Assembly (NCBI GenBank): GCA_029572965.1
Contig: JAKPQD010000058.1
Coordinates: 1 to 55,698 of the forward strand
From: Bacteroidota bacterium
GTDB taxonomy: Bacteria > Bacteroidota > Bacteroidia > Bacteroidales > DTGW01
DNA: 55,698 nt
Reading direction: 5' to 3'
Position numbers and translations under genes: made by a program. Positions within the stretch are counted from its first letter, which is position 1, and each line of letters starts with the position of its first letter. The notes under the pieces are model-generated. The model saw only the letters and a program-made list of their open reading frames with translations. It searched no databases and was not told the origin of the DNA. Shown one piece after another: positions 38,418 to 47,650 of the stretch.

Positions 38418-39839
38418 ATGAAGCATTGCCTCGATAGAAAGATTTTTTCAGTAATATCAGATATTGCCGAACGAGAAAACGTTCAATGCTTTGTTATTGG
38501 CGGATATGTACGCGATTGCATCCTGAAAAGGCCATGTAAAGATATCGACATTGTTGTTGCCGGCAGTGGTATCAGAATAGCAGAACTTACAGCTAAAGCC
38601 CTCAAGCATACTACCAAAGTAAGTGTTTTTGAAAGCTTTGGCACAGCCATGATACGCCATCATGACCTTGAAATAGAGTTTGTAGGTGCCCGAAAAGAAT
38701 CGTACCGCAGCCATAGCCGCAAACCTATTGTTGAAGATGGTACCCTCGAAGAAGACCAGTTGCGGCGGGATTTTACCATCAATGCTATGGCCATAAGCCT
38801 TAACAAAGAAGACTTTGGTACATTCATTGACCCTTTTGGCGGGCAGTCTGACTTGCAAAATAAAATTATCAAAACTCCCACTGACGCCGATATTACCTTT
38901 AGCGATGATCCCTTGCGGATGATGCGTGCCATCAGGTTTGCCACACAACTCGACTTTGAAATTGAGCCTGCTACCTTAGCAGCAATTACAAAAAACAAAG
39001 ACCGCATTACCATTGTCTCTGCAGAGCGTATTGCCGATGAATTAAACAAAATAGTGCTTTCGCCAAAACCGTCAAAAGGTTTTAAACTGCTTGACGAAAC
39101 AGGGCTTTTGGCCATTATCTTCCCTGAAATGAGCAAATTGAAAGGGGTAGAAACCATCAAAGGTAAAGCTCATAAAGACAATTTCTACCATACCATTGAG
39201 GTATTGGATAAAATAGCTGTAAACTCTAATGATTTATGGCTTCGTTGGGCTGCAATACTTCACGACATTGCCAAACCTGCTGTCAAAAAATACATTGAAG
39301 GCCAGGGATGGACTTTTCATGGACATGAATTCCTCGGACAAAAGATGATACCAGGCATCTTCAAGCGTATGCGTTTACCGCTCAACGAAAAAATGAAATA
39401 TGTGCAAAAAATTGTAGGGCTTCATTTACGTCCTATCGTTCTGGCCCAGGAAGTAGTTACCGATTCAGCAGTCCGTCGTTTGCTATTCGAGGCAGGCGAC
39501 GATATTGACGACCTGATGATGTTGTGCGAAGCGGATATCACTTCAAAAAACGAAAAACTGCAAAAGAAATACCTCGACAACTTTGCCATTGTACGCCATA
39601 AACTGAAGGAAATAGAAGAAAAAGATGCCATCCGCAACTTCCAGCCTCCTATTGACGGTACCGAAATATGCGATATCTTTGGGCTTAGCCCTTGCAAAAC
39701 GGTTGGAGACCTCAAAAACGCCATAAAAGATGCAATCCTTGATGGCATTATCCCTAATGACCGTAAAGCAGCTTATGGGCTTTTGCTCGCCGAAGCTGAA
39801 AAAGCAGGGTTAAAGATTATTAACCCACTAAATATTTAG
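38418..39839 (+). CDS. cca: CCA tRNA nucleotidyltransferase with HD domain
   Basis: A 473-residue class II enzyme. The head nucleotidyltransferase domain has GGYVRDCIL and the DIDIVVAGSG acidic pair. The RRDFTINAMA and DPLRMMRAIRFATQL blocks follow. The C-terminal part contains an HD-type motif (LHDIAKP). It adds or repairs the 3' CCA of tRNAs; since tRNA-Ser here encodes CCA, repair may be a main role. A long inverted repeat follows at 39867. Confidence 0.95.
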   Translation: MKHCLDRKIFSVISDIAERENVQCFVIGGYVRDCILKRPCKDIDIVVAGSGIRIAELTAKALKHTTKVSVFESFGTAMIRHHDLEIEFVGARKESYRSHSRKPIVEDGTLEEDQLRRDFTINAMAISLNKEDFGTFIDPFGGQSDLQNKIIKTPTDADITFSDDPLRMMRAIRFATQLDFEIEPATLAAITKNKDRITIVSAERIADELNKIVLSPKPSKGFKLLDETGLLAIIFPEMSKLKGVETIKGKAHKDNFYHTIEVLDKIAVNSNDLWLRWAAILHDIAKPAVKKYIEGQGWTFHGHEFLGQKMIPGIFKRMRLPLNEKMKYVQKIVGLHLRPIVLAQEVVTDSAVRRLLFEAGDDIDDLMMLCEADITSKNEKLQKKYLDNFAIVRHKLKEIEEKDAIRNFQPPIDGTEICDIFGLSPCKTVGDLKNAIKDAILDGIIPNDRKAAYGLLLAEAEKAGLKIINPLNI

Positions 39840-39866
39840 AAATTTATCTCGAAAATTTATCTGAAA

Positions 39867-39926
39867 CACATTTCGACTCCGCTCAATGTGACGTAGTTTG
39901 GTCATACTGAGCGGAGTTGAAGTATG
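39867..39926. repeat. Long imperfect inverted repeat after cca
   Basis: Arms at 39867-39892 (core TTTCGACTCCGCTCAATGTGAC) and 39901-39926 (core GTCATACTGAGCGGAGTTGAAG) are complementary apart from a few positions, with an 8-nt loop. It could stop transcription or mark a dispersed palindrome common in Bacteroidota genomes. Confidence 0.7.
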
Positions 39927-39976
39927 ATACTAATGAAATTCTTATAAAATTTTAAATTTTCAGAAATACTCAACAA

Positions 39977-40183
39977 TCAGTCTTTGCATACATATCCGGC
40001 CATAGCCACAGCAGCTTTAACATAGCTCTCATCTACATCTTCAACTTCAGCAGTCAACCACCTTTCAGCGCTTACCAGGTCAACATCCCACGTTTTAATT
40101 TTCGGGTCGTTATCCAATACCTTGGCAACTTTAGACTTACAGCCTGCACAGGCAATATTTGTTTTAAGTTTTATGGTATTCAT
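39977..40183 (-). CDS. Heavy-metal-associated (HMA) domain protein
   Basis: A 68-residue HMA-fold protein. The metal-binding loop is NIACAGCKSKVAKVL, a CAGC variant of the usual CxxC, with two cysteines at the correct spacing. This fits a copper chaperone-like carrier. The start is the ATG at 40183; a GTG 9 nt upstream is less likely. It lies downstream of dnaA on the same strand, after a strong terminator. Confidence 0.88.
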   Translation of the reverse strand: MNTIKLKTNIACAGCKSKVAKVLDNDPKIKTWDVDLVSAERWLTAEVEDVDESYVKAAVAMAGYVCKD

Positions 40184-40245
40184 TTTATACACTTTTTATA
40201 ATAAAACAAGATTTTCTCTGAAATGTTTGAATTTACTACAAATAA

Positions 40246-40267
40246 AAAAGGGCTTTTCAGCCCTTTT
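40246..40267 (-). terminator. dnaA terminator
   Basis: AAAAGGGCT (40246-40254) pairs with AGCCCTTTT (40259-40267), a 9-bp stem with a 4-nt loop. On the minus strand it ends in a T-run, 9 nt past the dnaA stop. Confidence 0.9.
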
Positions 40268-40275
40268 ACTATATT

Positions 40276-41703
40276 CTATACTGCTTTAAGCTTTCGCTCA
40301 ATATCTTCAAGCTGTCGTTTGAACATCTTATCTGTATCTCGCAGATTTAGTACTGTTTTGTATGCATGAAGCACAGTAGCATGGTCTTTCTTGCCAATAT
40401 TGGTCCCGATGGTAGTAAGCGAGCTCTTTGTAAGGAGTTTAGAGAAGTACATCGCTACCTGCCTTGCCAATACAATCTCACGTTTACGGGTATTGACAGA
40501 AAGCTGATCCGGAGTGATATTGAAATAGTTGCACACCACTTTTGAAATGTAGTCAATCGTGATTTCTTTCTTTACATTTCTTGAGATTTTATCCACTACT
40601 TCTTTAGCCACTTCAATACTGATAGTTTTGTGGTTCAAGGCCTGGGCTAAAGTAGAAATCAAAGCCCCTTCGAGTTCGCGGATACTGCTGGTTATGTTGG
40701 CTGCAATATATTCAAGCACATCGTCCGAAACCTGGATACCATCCATGTAACACTTGTTGCGAAGAATTGCTACCCTGGTTTCAAAGTCAGGGGCTTTCAA
40801 ATCTGCAGCTAACCCCCATTTGAAACGTGACAACAAACGTTGTTCCATCCCTTGCAAATCAGCCGGAGCTTTATCCGAAGTAAGAATCAACTGTTTACCT
40901 GACTGGTGCAAATGATTGAAAATATGGAAGAAAATATCTTGTGTTTTTTCTTTTCCGCAGAATTCATGTACATCATCAATGATGAGCATATCTATCATCT
41001 GGTAATAATAAAGGAAGTTATTCCTGTTGTTATTACGGGTAGCCTCTGCAAACTGAGTTTGGAAAATGTGAGCATTGACATACAGCACGTTTTTTTCAGG
41101 AAATTTTTCCTTGGTAGCCAAACCAATAGCATGAACAAGGTGGGTCTTGCCCAAACCTGAATCACCAAAAATCATCAAAGGGTTAAATGCTGTACCGCCT
41201 GGATGATCGGCCACAGCAGAACCTGCAGAACGAGCCAACCTGTTACATTCGCCTTCAATAAAGTTGGAAAATGAATAGTTAGGATTGAGCCTCGGATCAA
41301 TGTTTAACTTCTTGATACCAGGCAAAACAAATGGGTTCATCACAGGCTGCTCTTCAGACAAAGGCATATTAACCGGTTTGTTTTTAGCCACTGAAGCACT
41401 TCTGCCAGGATACTTTACAGTGTAAGGCTTGTTTTCTTCCGAATCATTGTCCATAACAATGTTGTACTCAAGCATTGCATCATTGCCCAATTCCCTGCGC
41501 AGCGTTTTCTTAAGGATATCGATGTACTTTTCTTCAAGATATTCATAAAAAAACGTACTAGGAACTTGGATGGTTAAGATGTTTTTCTCAAGTTTCACTG
41601 GAATGATTGGTTCGAACCATGTCTTGAAGCTATTTTCTGAAACATTATCCTTAATTACTTTCAGACAATTGCTCCATAAGGTTTGACATGAATTTTGTTC
41701 CAT
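40276..41703 (-). CDS. dnaA: Chromosomal replication initiator DnaA
   Basis: A 475-residue DnaA. Domains I-II are N-terminal (about 1-110). The AAA+ domain has Walker A GDSGLGKTHLVHAIG and Walker B MLIIDDVHEF. The C-terminal domain IV signature is KKDHATVLHAYKTV, which contacts DnaA boxes. The start is MEQNSCQTLW (41703); MIK three codons upstream is also possible. I found no cluster of consensus DnaA boxes in the flanking non-coding DNA, so I do not call an origin. Confidence 0.97.
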   Translation of the reverse strand: MEQNSCQTLWSNCLKVIKDNVSENSFKTWFEPIIPVKLEKNILTIQVPSTFFYEYLEEKYIDILKKTLRRELGNDAMLEYNIVMDNDSEENKPYTVKYPGRSASVAKNKPVNMPLSEEQPVMNPFVLPGIKKLNIDPRLNPNYSFSNFIEGECNRLARSAGSAVADHPGGTAFNPLMIFGDSGLGKTHLVHAIGLATKEKFPEKNVLYVNAHIFQTQFAEATRNNNRNNFLYYYQMIDMLIIDDVHEFCGKEKTQDIFFHIFNHLHQSGKQLILTSDKAPADLQGMEQRLLSRFKWGLAADLKAPDFETRVAILRNKCYMDGIQVSDDVLEYIAANITSSIRELEGALISTLAQALNHKTISIEVAKEVVDKISRNVKKEITIDYISKVVCNYFNITPDQLSVNTRKREIVLARQVAMYFSKLLTKSSLTTIGTNIGKKDHATVLHAYKTVLNLRDTDKMFKRQLEDIERKLKAV

Positions 41704-41899
41704 TTTAATCATTTGAATATTAATTAGTCAGTGTTTTTTGGTTTCGTAAAGCAATTTTGGTGAAAAAAAAGCTGAAAAAAAAATCCTTTTTGCCTTGATT
41801 TATTAAAAAAAAAGATATCCATTTAGTTTTCAATTTTTTATAAAATCAACGAATTGATAAAAATTAATTAACTAATATTCAAATATTTACAATTGAAGA

Positions 41900-41942
41900 A
41901 AAAAAAACAATTCAATGTCAGTACATTACATTTTGTTGAATT
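41900..41942 (-). terminator. Terminator after the MCE gene
   Basis: AATTCAA (41909-41915) and TTGAATT (41936-41942) with an inner ATGT/ACAT pair form an imperfect stem, followed on the minus strand by nine T. It overlaps the MCE stop codon. Confidence 0.6.
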
Positions 41943-42852
41943 ATTTATTTTTTTTTCCAAATACTGAAAAATGAATATATCTGTTGGGATTTTCTTTGAT
42001 ATTTGTAATAAAAGAATCAAGATTGTTAGTGACATTTAACAGGCTGTTGTACAACGAATCCTGATATAACAAGCGACTAACAGTCCCACTTCCGCCTTTT
42101 ATATCTCGAATAAGATTGCGAGACTCTGTCAGCATTGAATCCAACAACATCAACCGGGGCTCTATCCTGATTTTTTTGATACTATCACTAATGGCCACAA
42201 AGTTGGAAACAATTTTATTCACCTGCTTATTATTATCCTTGAGGTTGGCTGAAATAGCCCTGACATTTTCGAGGGTTAGGGCTATGTTTTCACTGGATGA
42301 GGCCAATATTTCGGACGATACCCTAAGATTTTTAAATGTTTCCTTCATATTCTGGATAGTCTGTTTGTCAAATACTTTGTAAATGGCATTTGAGACAGAA
42401 TCCATTGAATTCAACAATTTATATGCTTGTACTTTGTATGGTTCGAGCTGTTTGGCAATGGTTGTCTCTACTTCTCCAATGATGGTATCATTTTCTTTAC
42501 AAAACTCGTTAGACCTCGAGAAATTGAGCTCTACTGCTTTGTTTCCGATAAGGTCGAGGTTGTAAATGCGGGCTACCGTGTTTTTAGGGATGTTTATCGT
42601 TTTTTTGATAGAAAGGACAACTTTTAAATGGGCAAATGAACTGTCAGAAAAGCTGATACTGCTTACATGCCCCACTTTATAGCCTTTGATATACACCCCA
42701 TTCGACTCAAGCAGGCCGCTAACATCTTCATATATCACTATATAATCTTTGGTATTGCTAAAAAAATTTTTTCCTTTTAAAAAATTAATTCCCCAGATAA
42801 GACTTCCGAGGGTAGCAAACATGATAAGCCCTATTTTAATTTCTTTTTTCAC
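41941..42852 (-). CDS. MCE/MlaD family lipid-transport protein
   Basis: A 303-residue protein with one N-terminal membrane anchor (IKIGLIMFATLGSLIWGINFLKG), then an MCE domain (about 35-115, YIVIYEDVSGLLESNGVYIKGYKVG), and a long helical region. MCE proteins are periplasmic substrate-binding parts of phospholipid transporters. The permease and ATPase genes are not in this window, so its partners are elsewhere. It is 90 nt downstream of the amidase on the same strand. Confidence 0.9.
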   Translation of the reverse strand: MKKEIKIGLIMFATLGSLIWGINFLKGKNFFSNTKDYIVIYEDVSGLLESNGVYIKGYKVGHVSSISFSDSSFAHLKVVLSIKKTINIPKNTVARIYNLDLIGNKAVELNFSRSNEFCKENDTIIGEVETTIAKQLEPYKVQAYKLLNSMDSVSNAIYKVFDKQTIQNMKETFKNLRVSSEILASSSENIALTLENVRAISANLKDNNKQVNKIVSNFVAISDSIKKIRIEPRLMLLDSMLTESRNLIRDIKGGSGTVSRLLYQDSLYNSLLNVTNNLDSFITNIKENPNRYIHFSVFGKKNK

Positions 42853-42942
42853 AGATATTGAACAGATTAGCTATTACCAAATATAAAAAAATAATGGCTA
42901 ATGTACAACAAACAGCCCCAGTTTGTTTCAAGAAGTCCAGAC

Positions 42943-44136
42943 TTATTTAACTACACTTTGGAGAGGAACTATCTGTCCATCTTTAACAGCCACAATGAAA
43001 GCTTGTGGATAGTACTTTTTCACCTCAGAGGCCAGTTCAACAGCCTGCAAATATTGATTGGTATTGCCTATGGTATATTTATAGGTACTGTTTATTCTGT
43101 ATTCAGCAATACTATTATTTAGCTTCAACTTTTTGCAATGTTTGAAAACCTGGTCTTTTTTACTCACTTTTTTTTGAGAAGTAAGGATTTGAATTTTAAA
43201 ATTAACAGATTCATCAACGTTTTCGACACTTACAACTGTACCTGAATCAGTATTATCCTGATAAACAGGAGTCTTCAATGCAGAATCATCGTTATTTTTA
43301 ACATAAAAAGTTTTTTGTTCAAATCTTTTCTTATACTCTCCAATAGCATTGGCTATACCATTGGCAATTTCCATTTGTCCAGTCTCAGACGAAAGATACC
43401 TTTCTTCGTCTGGATTGCTGATGAAACCTACTTCTACCAAAACCCCAGGCATCGCTGTTTTCCACAACACCAGAAACCCAGCCTGACGCACACCTCTATC
43501 TAATGCAGAATTGTACCGCGACGAATTGCTCTGCACCAATCCAGCAAAATCAAGGCTTTGTATTAAATAGGTGTTTTGCATGGAAGAAAACATAATATAC
43601 GACTCGGCCGAATTGGGGTCAAAGCCTTCGTAGCGGGTTGTGTAGTCTTTTTCAAAAATAATGGCGGCATTTTCCTTTTTAGCTACATCAAAGTTGCTTT
43701 CATTCTTGTGCAAGCCCATAGCATAAGTTTCGATACCTTTTATGTCTTTGTTTTTATTGGCATTGGCATGTATCGAAATAAAAAGTTCGGCATTATGGCG
43801 GTTGGCGATTTCGGCCCTTTCGTGCAATGGAACAAAAACATCAGTATTGCGGGTATAAATTACATCTACATCAGGAAATCTTTGCGAAATGAGCTTTCCA
43901 ACTTTTAAAGCAACAGCCAACACCACATCTTTTTCTTTGTGATTTTTGCCCAAAGCCCCGGGATCTTGGCCTCCATGACCTGGATCAATTACAATTTTTG
44001 TTAAAGAATTCTTTTTTTCGTTTCCAGATTTTGTTTGTTCGTCAACGGCGTAAGTTTTTGACATACAAATACATGAAAGCACAACCAACACAACCGAAAA
44101 CTTGTAAACAATTCCCTGATAAATATTTTTATACAT
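42943..44136 (-). CDS. N-acetylmuramoyl-L-alanine amidase (Amidase_3)
   Basis: A 397-residue cell-wall amidase. A signal segment (about 5-30) precedes the zinc-dependent Amidase_3 domain with VIDPGHGGQDPGALG, ERAEIANRHNAELFISIHANA and VLVEVGFISNPDEERYL. The C-terminal third is Lys-rich and may carry a SPOR-like segment (NFKIQILTSQ). It splits peptidoglycan during division. The ATG at 44136 is chosen; it is divergent from lptD with a shared promoter region. Confidence 0.92.
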   Translation of the reverse strand: MYKNIYQGIVYKFSVVLVVLSCICMSKTYAVDEQTKSGNEKKNSLTKIVIDPGHGGQDPGALGKNHKEKDVVLAVALKVGKLISQRFPDVDVIYTRNTDVFVPLHERAEIANRHNAELFISIHANANKNKDIKGIETYAMGLHKNESNFDVAKKENAAIIFEKDYTTRYEGFDPNSAESYIMFSSMQNTYLIQSLDFAGLVQSNSSRYNSALDRGVRQAGFLVLWKTAMPGVLVEVGFISNPDEERYLSSETGQMEIANGIANAIGEYKKRFEQKTFYVKNNDDSALKTPVYQDNTDSGTVVSVENVDESVNFKIQILTSQKKVSKKDQVFKHCKKLKLNNSIAEYRINSTYKYTIGNTNQYLQAVELASEVKKYYPQAFIVAVKDGQIVPLQSVVK

Positions 44137-44157
44137 CTTCCAATGCAAAATTTTAAT

Positions 44158-44186
44158 TAGCTTTGAGCGTTTTTTTTGCAAAAATA
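44158..44186. promoter_or_regulatory. Divergent promoter boxes between the amidase and lptD
   Basis: TAGCTTTG (44158-44165, plus strand) and TATTTTTG (44179-44186, minus strand) are both perfect TAnnTTTG boxes. They overlap in a 57-nt intergenic space and would drive lptD and the amidase in opposite directions. Confidence 0.5.
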
Positions 44187-44193
44187 TACAAAG

Positions 44194-46833
44194 TTGGAAA
44201 TTAGGTATATAAAAATAAAATTGGGAAGGTTCTTTTTATTTACATATAAGCTTTGCTTTTTACTATTGTTTTTGGCTGTAAATACGGCTAATGCACAGGT
44301 TGACACTACTAACTCCGTCCAACCCTTTGACAATTTAATAAAAAAAGATTCTACTTTAAATGATACTACTGCTAATGCTGCCATTGCAAATGACAGTGTT
44401 AAAAAAAAAGGCAGCGACCTTGACGAACCGGTAAAGTACTCTGCCAAAGACTCCATGTTTATTGACATGGAAAATAAAACAGTTCATTTATACGGCGATG
44501 CCAAAGTTACCTATAAAGATATCGAGCTAAAAGCTGGCTACATTAGCCTGGCTACTGAAGACCAGATAGTATATGCTACGGGAACTATTGACAGCTCCGG
44601 GAACATGAGCAATTACCCAACATTTAAAGACGGAAAAGAAGAATTTCAGTCCCACTGGATGCGGTACAATTTCAAAACCAAAAAAGGCTTTGTTTACTTT
44701 GTAAAAACAAAGCAGGGCGAAGGAACCCTCATAGGCGACTCAACCAAGCGTTCGGCCAGCGGCAGTGTGAGCTTGAAAGGGGCAACCTATTCGACCTGCG
44801 ACCTGGACCATCCCCACTTTTACATGAAACTCACAAAAGCAAGGGTAGTACCCAACGATAAAATTGTTTCGGGCCCGGCATACCTTGTTATAGCTGACAT
44901 TCCATTTTACATGCTTTTTGTGCCTTTTGGCTATATCCCTAATACACCAGATTTTTCGTCAGGTTTGCTATTGCCTACCTGGGGAGAGGACAAAGCTAAA
45001 GGCTTTTTCTTCAGGGATGGAGGTTATTATTTTGCCATCAGCGATTACATGGATGTTACATTAAGAGGTGAATATTACACCTATGGCTCTTGGGGTGCAA
45101 GTCTGAGTACACGCTATAAAAAGAGATACGGATATACTGGAAACCTCAATTTTACTTTTGCCAGAAACATCTATGGAGAAAAAGGGTTTCCTGATTATCA
45201 GACTTCTAATGATTACAAATTCATTTGGAGCCATCAGCAAGATAGAAAATTTAATCCTAACTCCACTTTTTCTTCAAACCTGAACATTAGTTCGTCAAAA
45301 TATGACAGGCACAACTCTTACGATCCGGCTGAACATACAAGGAACACAAAGAGTTCGAGCATAAGCTATTCATACAAATGGGCTAATTTGCCTTTTAGTA
45401 TGACCACTTCGTTAAACCATTCGCAAAGTAGCCAGACTGGTAAAGTAGATTTAACATTGCCTCAAGCCTCATTAACAATGGAAACTCTTTATCCGTTGAG
45501 AAAAGAAGAAGGAGCTGCCAAGCCCAAATGGTACGAAAACCTTTCTATTCGTTATAGTTCAAAATTAGATAACAAAGTTTATACCAACGATTCAGCCTTT
45601 CTGACTGACCGTATGTGGGACCGCATGAAAAATGGATTTAGCCATGACATTCCTATTGAGTTAGTTATAAAAGTGACCAAATCAATAAATGTCACTCCAA
45701 TTTTAAAATACACAGGGGTTGCTTATACAGAATATGATACATATCAATGGAATGACAATACAACCAATCCAAGAACCAGAAGAAACGGGGCTGTGGACAC
45801 CATCACCCATCATGGCTTGACTTATGCCCATGCTCTATACCCTTCAGTTTCAACAGGTTATTCGCCCAAGCTTTTTGGTATGTACCAATTTCGCAACTCA
45901 AGGGTTAAAGCTTTAAGGCATGTGATGTCGCCCTCTGTATCGGTATCATATACCCCGGATGTAAGTGATTTGCTCCCCAATTACTACTATAAATATAAGT
46001 CCGATACAAACAGATATACAGAAACATCATGGTATGCCGGAAATATATACGGCACCCCCACCCATCCTCCCGGAAAACCAGTTGCTTCTGTTAATTTTGC
46101 TTTAAAAAACAATTTTGAAATGAAAATTGCCCCTTCGGCAAACGACACCTCCGCTAAAAACCGTAAAATATCGTTGCTTGATAATTTTGATTTTAGTGGT
46201 TCATACGACCTTATTGCAGATTCTTTTAACCTTTCAAATATCACAATGCAAACCGGGACTTCACTTTTTGACAGTAAATTAAAAATTGATATTAGAGGCA
46301 TATTTAATCCATATAAAACTGACTCTACCGGAAACAGGGTGGTCAACTCCTATATTCTAAACGATTGGGAACAGCCAGCCCGATTGACAGATTTATCACT
46401 GTCCACAAGTATATCTTTTAGTTCATCTGAGCTAAAATCAAAAAAAGAAGACGGGAAAAAGACTGAACAGACAACAGAAGAAGGTGATGACAACTCAATT
46501 CCCTGGAACCTCAATATTGGATATAGCCTCACCTATGAGCATATAAACCCTTATAAAAAATATAGCATTATACATTCTTGCACATTTTCAGGCTCATTGA
46601 CATTGACAAAAAACTGGAAACTTGGTATTCAATCAGGTTATGACTTTACCAACAAAGAGTTCAATATGACATCTATAAACATCACCCGTGATTTGCATTG
46701 CTGGCAAATGACATTCAATGTAATACCATTTGGTTCTATGCAAAGCTACAGCTTCAACATAAGTGCAAAAGCAGCTATCCTGCAAGATTTGAAATACTCA
46801 AAGGTCAACCAATCCTGGAGAGGAAGGTATTAG
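44194..46833 (+). CDS. lptD: Outer-membrane LPS assembly protein LptD (Bacteroidota type)
   Basis: About 879 residues. A signal segment (LFTYKLCFLLLFLAVNTANA) precedes an N-terminal beta-taco OstA-like domain (VHLYGDAKVTYKDIELKAGYI, then GTIDSSGNMSNYPTF) and a large beta-barrel. It should insert LPS into the outer leaflet. No ATG lies in a sensible place, so a TTG at 44194 (or 44221) is probable. The candidate -7 box TAGCTTTG lies just upstream at 44158-44165. Confidence 0.87.
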   Translation: MEIRYIKIKLGRFFLFTYKLCFLLLFLAVNTANAQVDTTNSVQPFDNLIKKDSTLNDTTANAAIANDSVKKKGSDLDEPVKYSAKDSMFIDMENKTVHLYGDAKVTYKDIELKAGYISLATEDQIVYATGTIDSSGNMSNYPTFKDGKEEFQSHWMRYNFKTKKGFVYFVKTKQGEGTLIGDSTKRSASGSVSLKGATYSTCDLDHPHFYMKLTKARVVPNDKIVSGPAYLVIADIPFYMLFVPFGYIPNTPDFSSGLLLPTWGEDKAKGFFFRDGGYYFAISDYMDVTLRGEYYTYGSWGASLSTRYKKRYGYTGNLNFTFARNIYGEKGFPDYQTSNDYKFIWSHQQDRKFNPNSTFSSNLNISSSKYDRHNSYDPAEHTRNTKSSSISYSYKWANLPFSMTTSLNHSQSSQTGKVDLTLPQASLTMETLYPLRKEEGAAKPKWYENLSIRYSSKLDNKVYTNDSAFLTDRMWDRMKNGFSHDIPIELVIKVTKSINVTPILKYTGVAYTEYDTYQWNDNTTNPRTRRNGAVDTITHHGLTYAHALYPSVSTGYSPKLFGMYQFRNSRVKALRHVMSPSVSVSYTPDVSDLLPNYYYKYKSDTNRYTETSWYAGNIYGTPTHPPGKPVASVNFALKNNFEMKIAPSANDTSAKNRKISLLDNFDFSGSYDLIADSFNLSNITMQTGTSLFDSKLKIDIRGIFNPYKTDSTGNRVVNSYILNDWEQPARLTDLSLSTSISFSSSELKSKKEDGKKTEQTTEEGDDNSIPWNLNIGYSLTYEHINPYKKYSIIHSCTFSGSLTLTKNWKLGIQSGYDFTNKEFNMTSINITRDLHCWQMTFNVIPFGSMQSYSFNISAKAAILQDLKYSKVNQSWRGRY

Positions 46834-46897
46834 AAGAGAGTCAAGAATCAAGAACAAAAGATGCTCTTTTTTCTATGAACTAACAACTAATAACTAA

Positions 46898-47650
46898 CTA
46901 AAAATTAAGTTTTGACTTGAGGTTTTTGTAGCCTGAATCGCTGACCTTAAGTTTGGCACCACTTTTCAACACAACCACATAGCTATCCTTAGTGAAATGC
47001 TCTAACTGGATAATCTGCTCAACATTTACTATGTAAGAACGGTGAATGCGGATAAACTTATCGCCATCCAGGTGTGATTCAAAGTATTTCATGGTTTTCT
47101 CCTTCAGATACTTGCCTTCATCGGCATAAATCATTACATAATCATCCTGGGCCTCAATATAATGAACCGAAGGACATGGAATAACCTTTATTTTAGTACC
47201 ATTTTTCACAACAATACGGTCTATAATAGCTTCCTTCTCATCCATGCTATTTAGCACGCCCTGAACCTCTGTTTCAGCCTGTTTGGTGTTTTTTAGCTTT
47301 TCAATAGCTTTATTTAATGCCACTTCAAAACGCTCGGCCGAAAAAGGCTTCAACAGATAATCCACAGCATTCATTTCAAAAGCCTTGATAGCAAACTGGT
47401 CAAAGGCAGTGGCAAAAATCACCACAGGCGTAAACTCAACCAGCTCAAGGATTTCAAAGCCGGTAAGCTTGGGCAATTGAATGTCAAGCATCACAATGTC
47501 AGGTTTCATCTGGTTAATGGCTTTAACGGCATTAAACCCATCCGCTGCTTCTCCAATAATCTCAATATTAGAGAACTTCTTGAAATAGCTTTTTACCAAT
47601 TCCCTGGCTGGCTCTTCGTCTTCAACTAATAACACCCTGATGTTGCTCAT
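46898..47650 (-). CDS. LytTR-family response regulator
   Basis: A 250-residue regulator. The receiver domain (1-115) shows the acidic pocket in VLLVEDEEPARELV, the phospho-acceptor Asp in PDIVMLDIQLPKL and the YLLKPF lysine. The C-terminal LytTR DNA-binding domain has IRIHRSYIVNVEQI and KLKVSDSGYKNL. It overlaps the sensor gene by 29 nt and is the last gene of a LiaF-like/kinase/regulator operon. Confidence 0.93.
   Translation of the reverse strand: MSNIRVLLVEDEEPARELVKSYFKKFSNIEIIGEAADGFNAVKAINQMKPDIVMLDIQLPKLTGFEILELVEFTPVVIFATAFDQFAIKAFEMNAVDYLLKPFSAERFEVALNKAIEKLKNTKQAETEVQGVLNSMDEKEAIIDRIVVKNGTKIKVIPCPSVHYIEAQDDYVMIYADEGKYLKEKTMKYFESHLDGDKFIRIHRSYIVNVEQIIQLEHFTKDSYVVVLKSGAKLKVSDSGYKNLKSKLNF

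Noticed and set aside
41713-41940. Replication origin beside dnaA.
   Set aside because: No cluster of DnaA boxes was found. The region is AT-rich but holds only single, degenerate matches.
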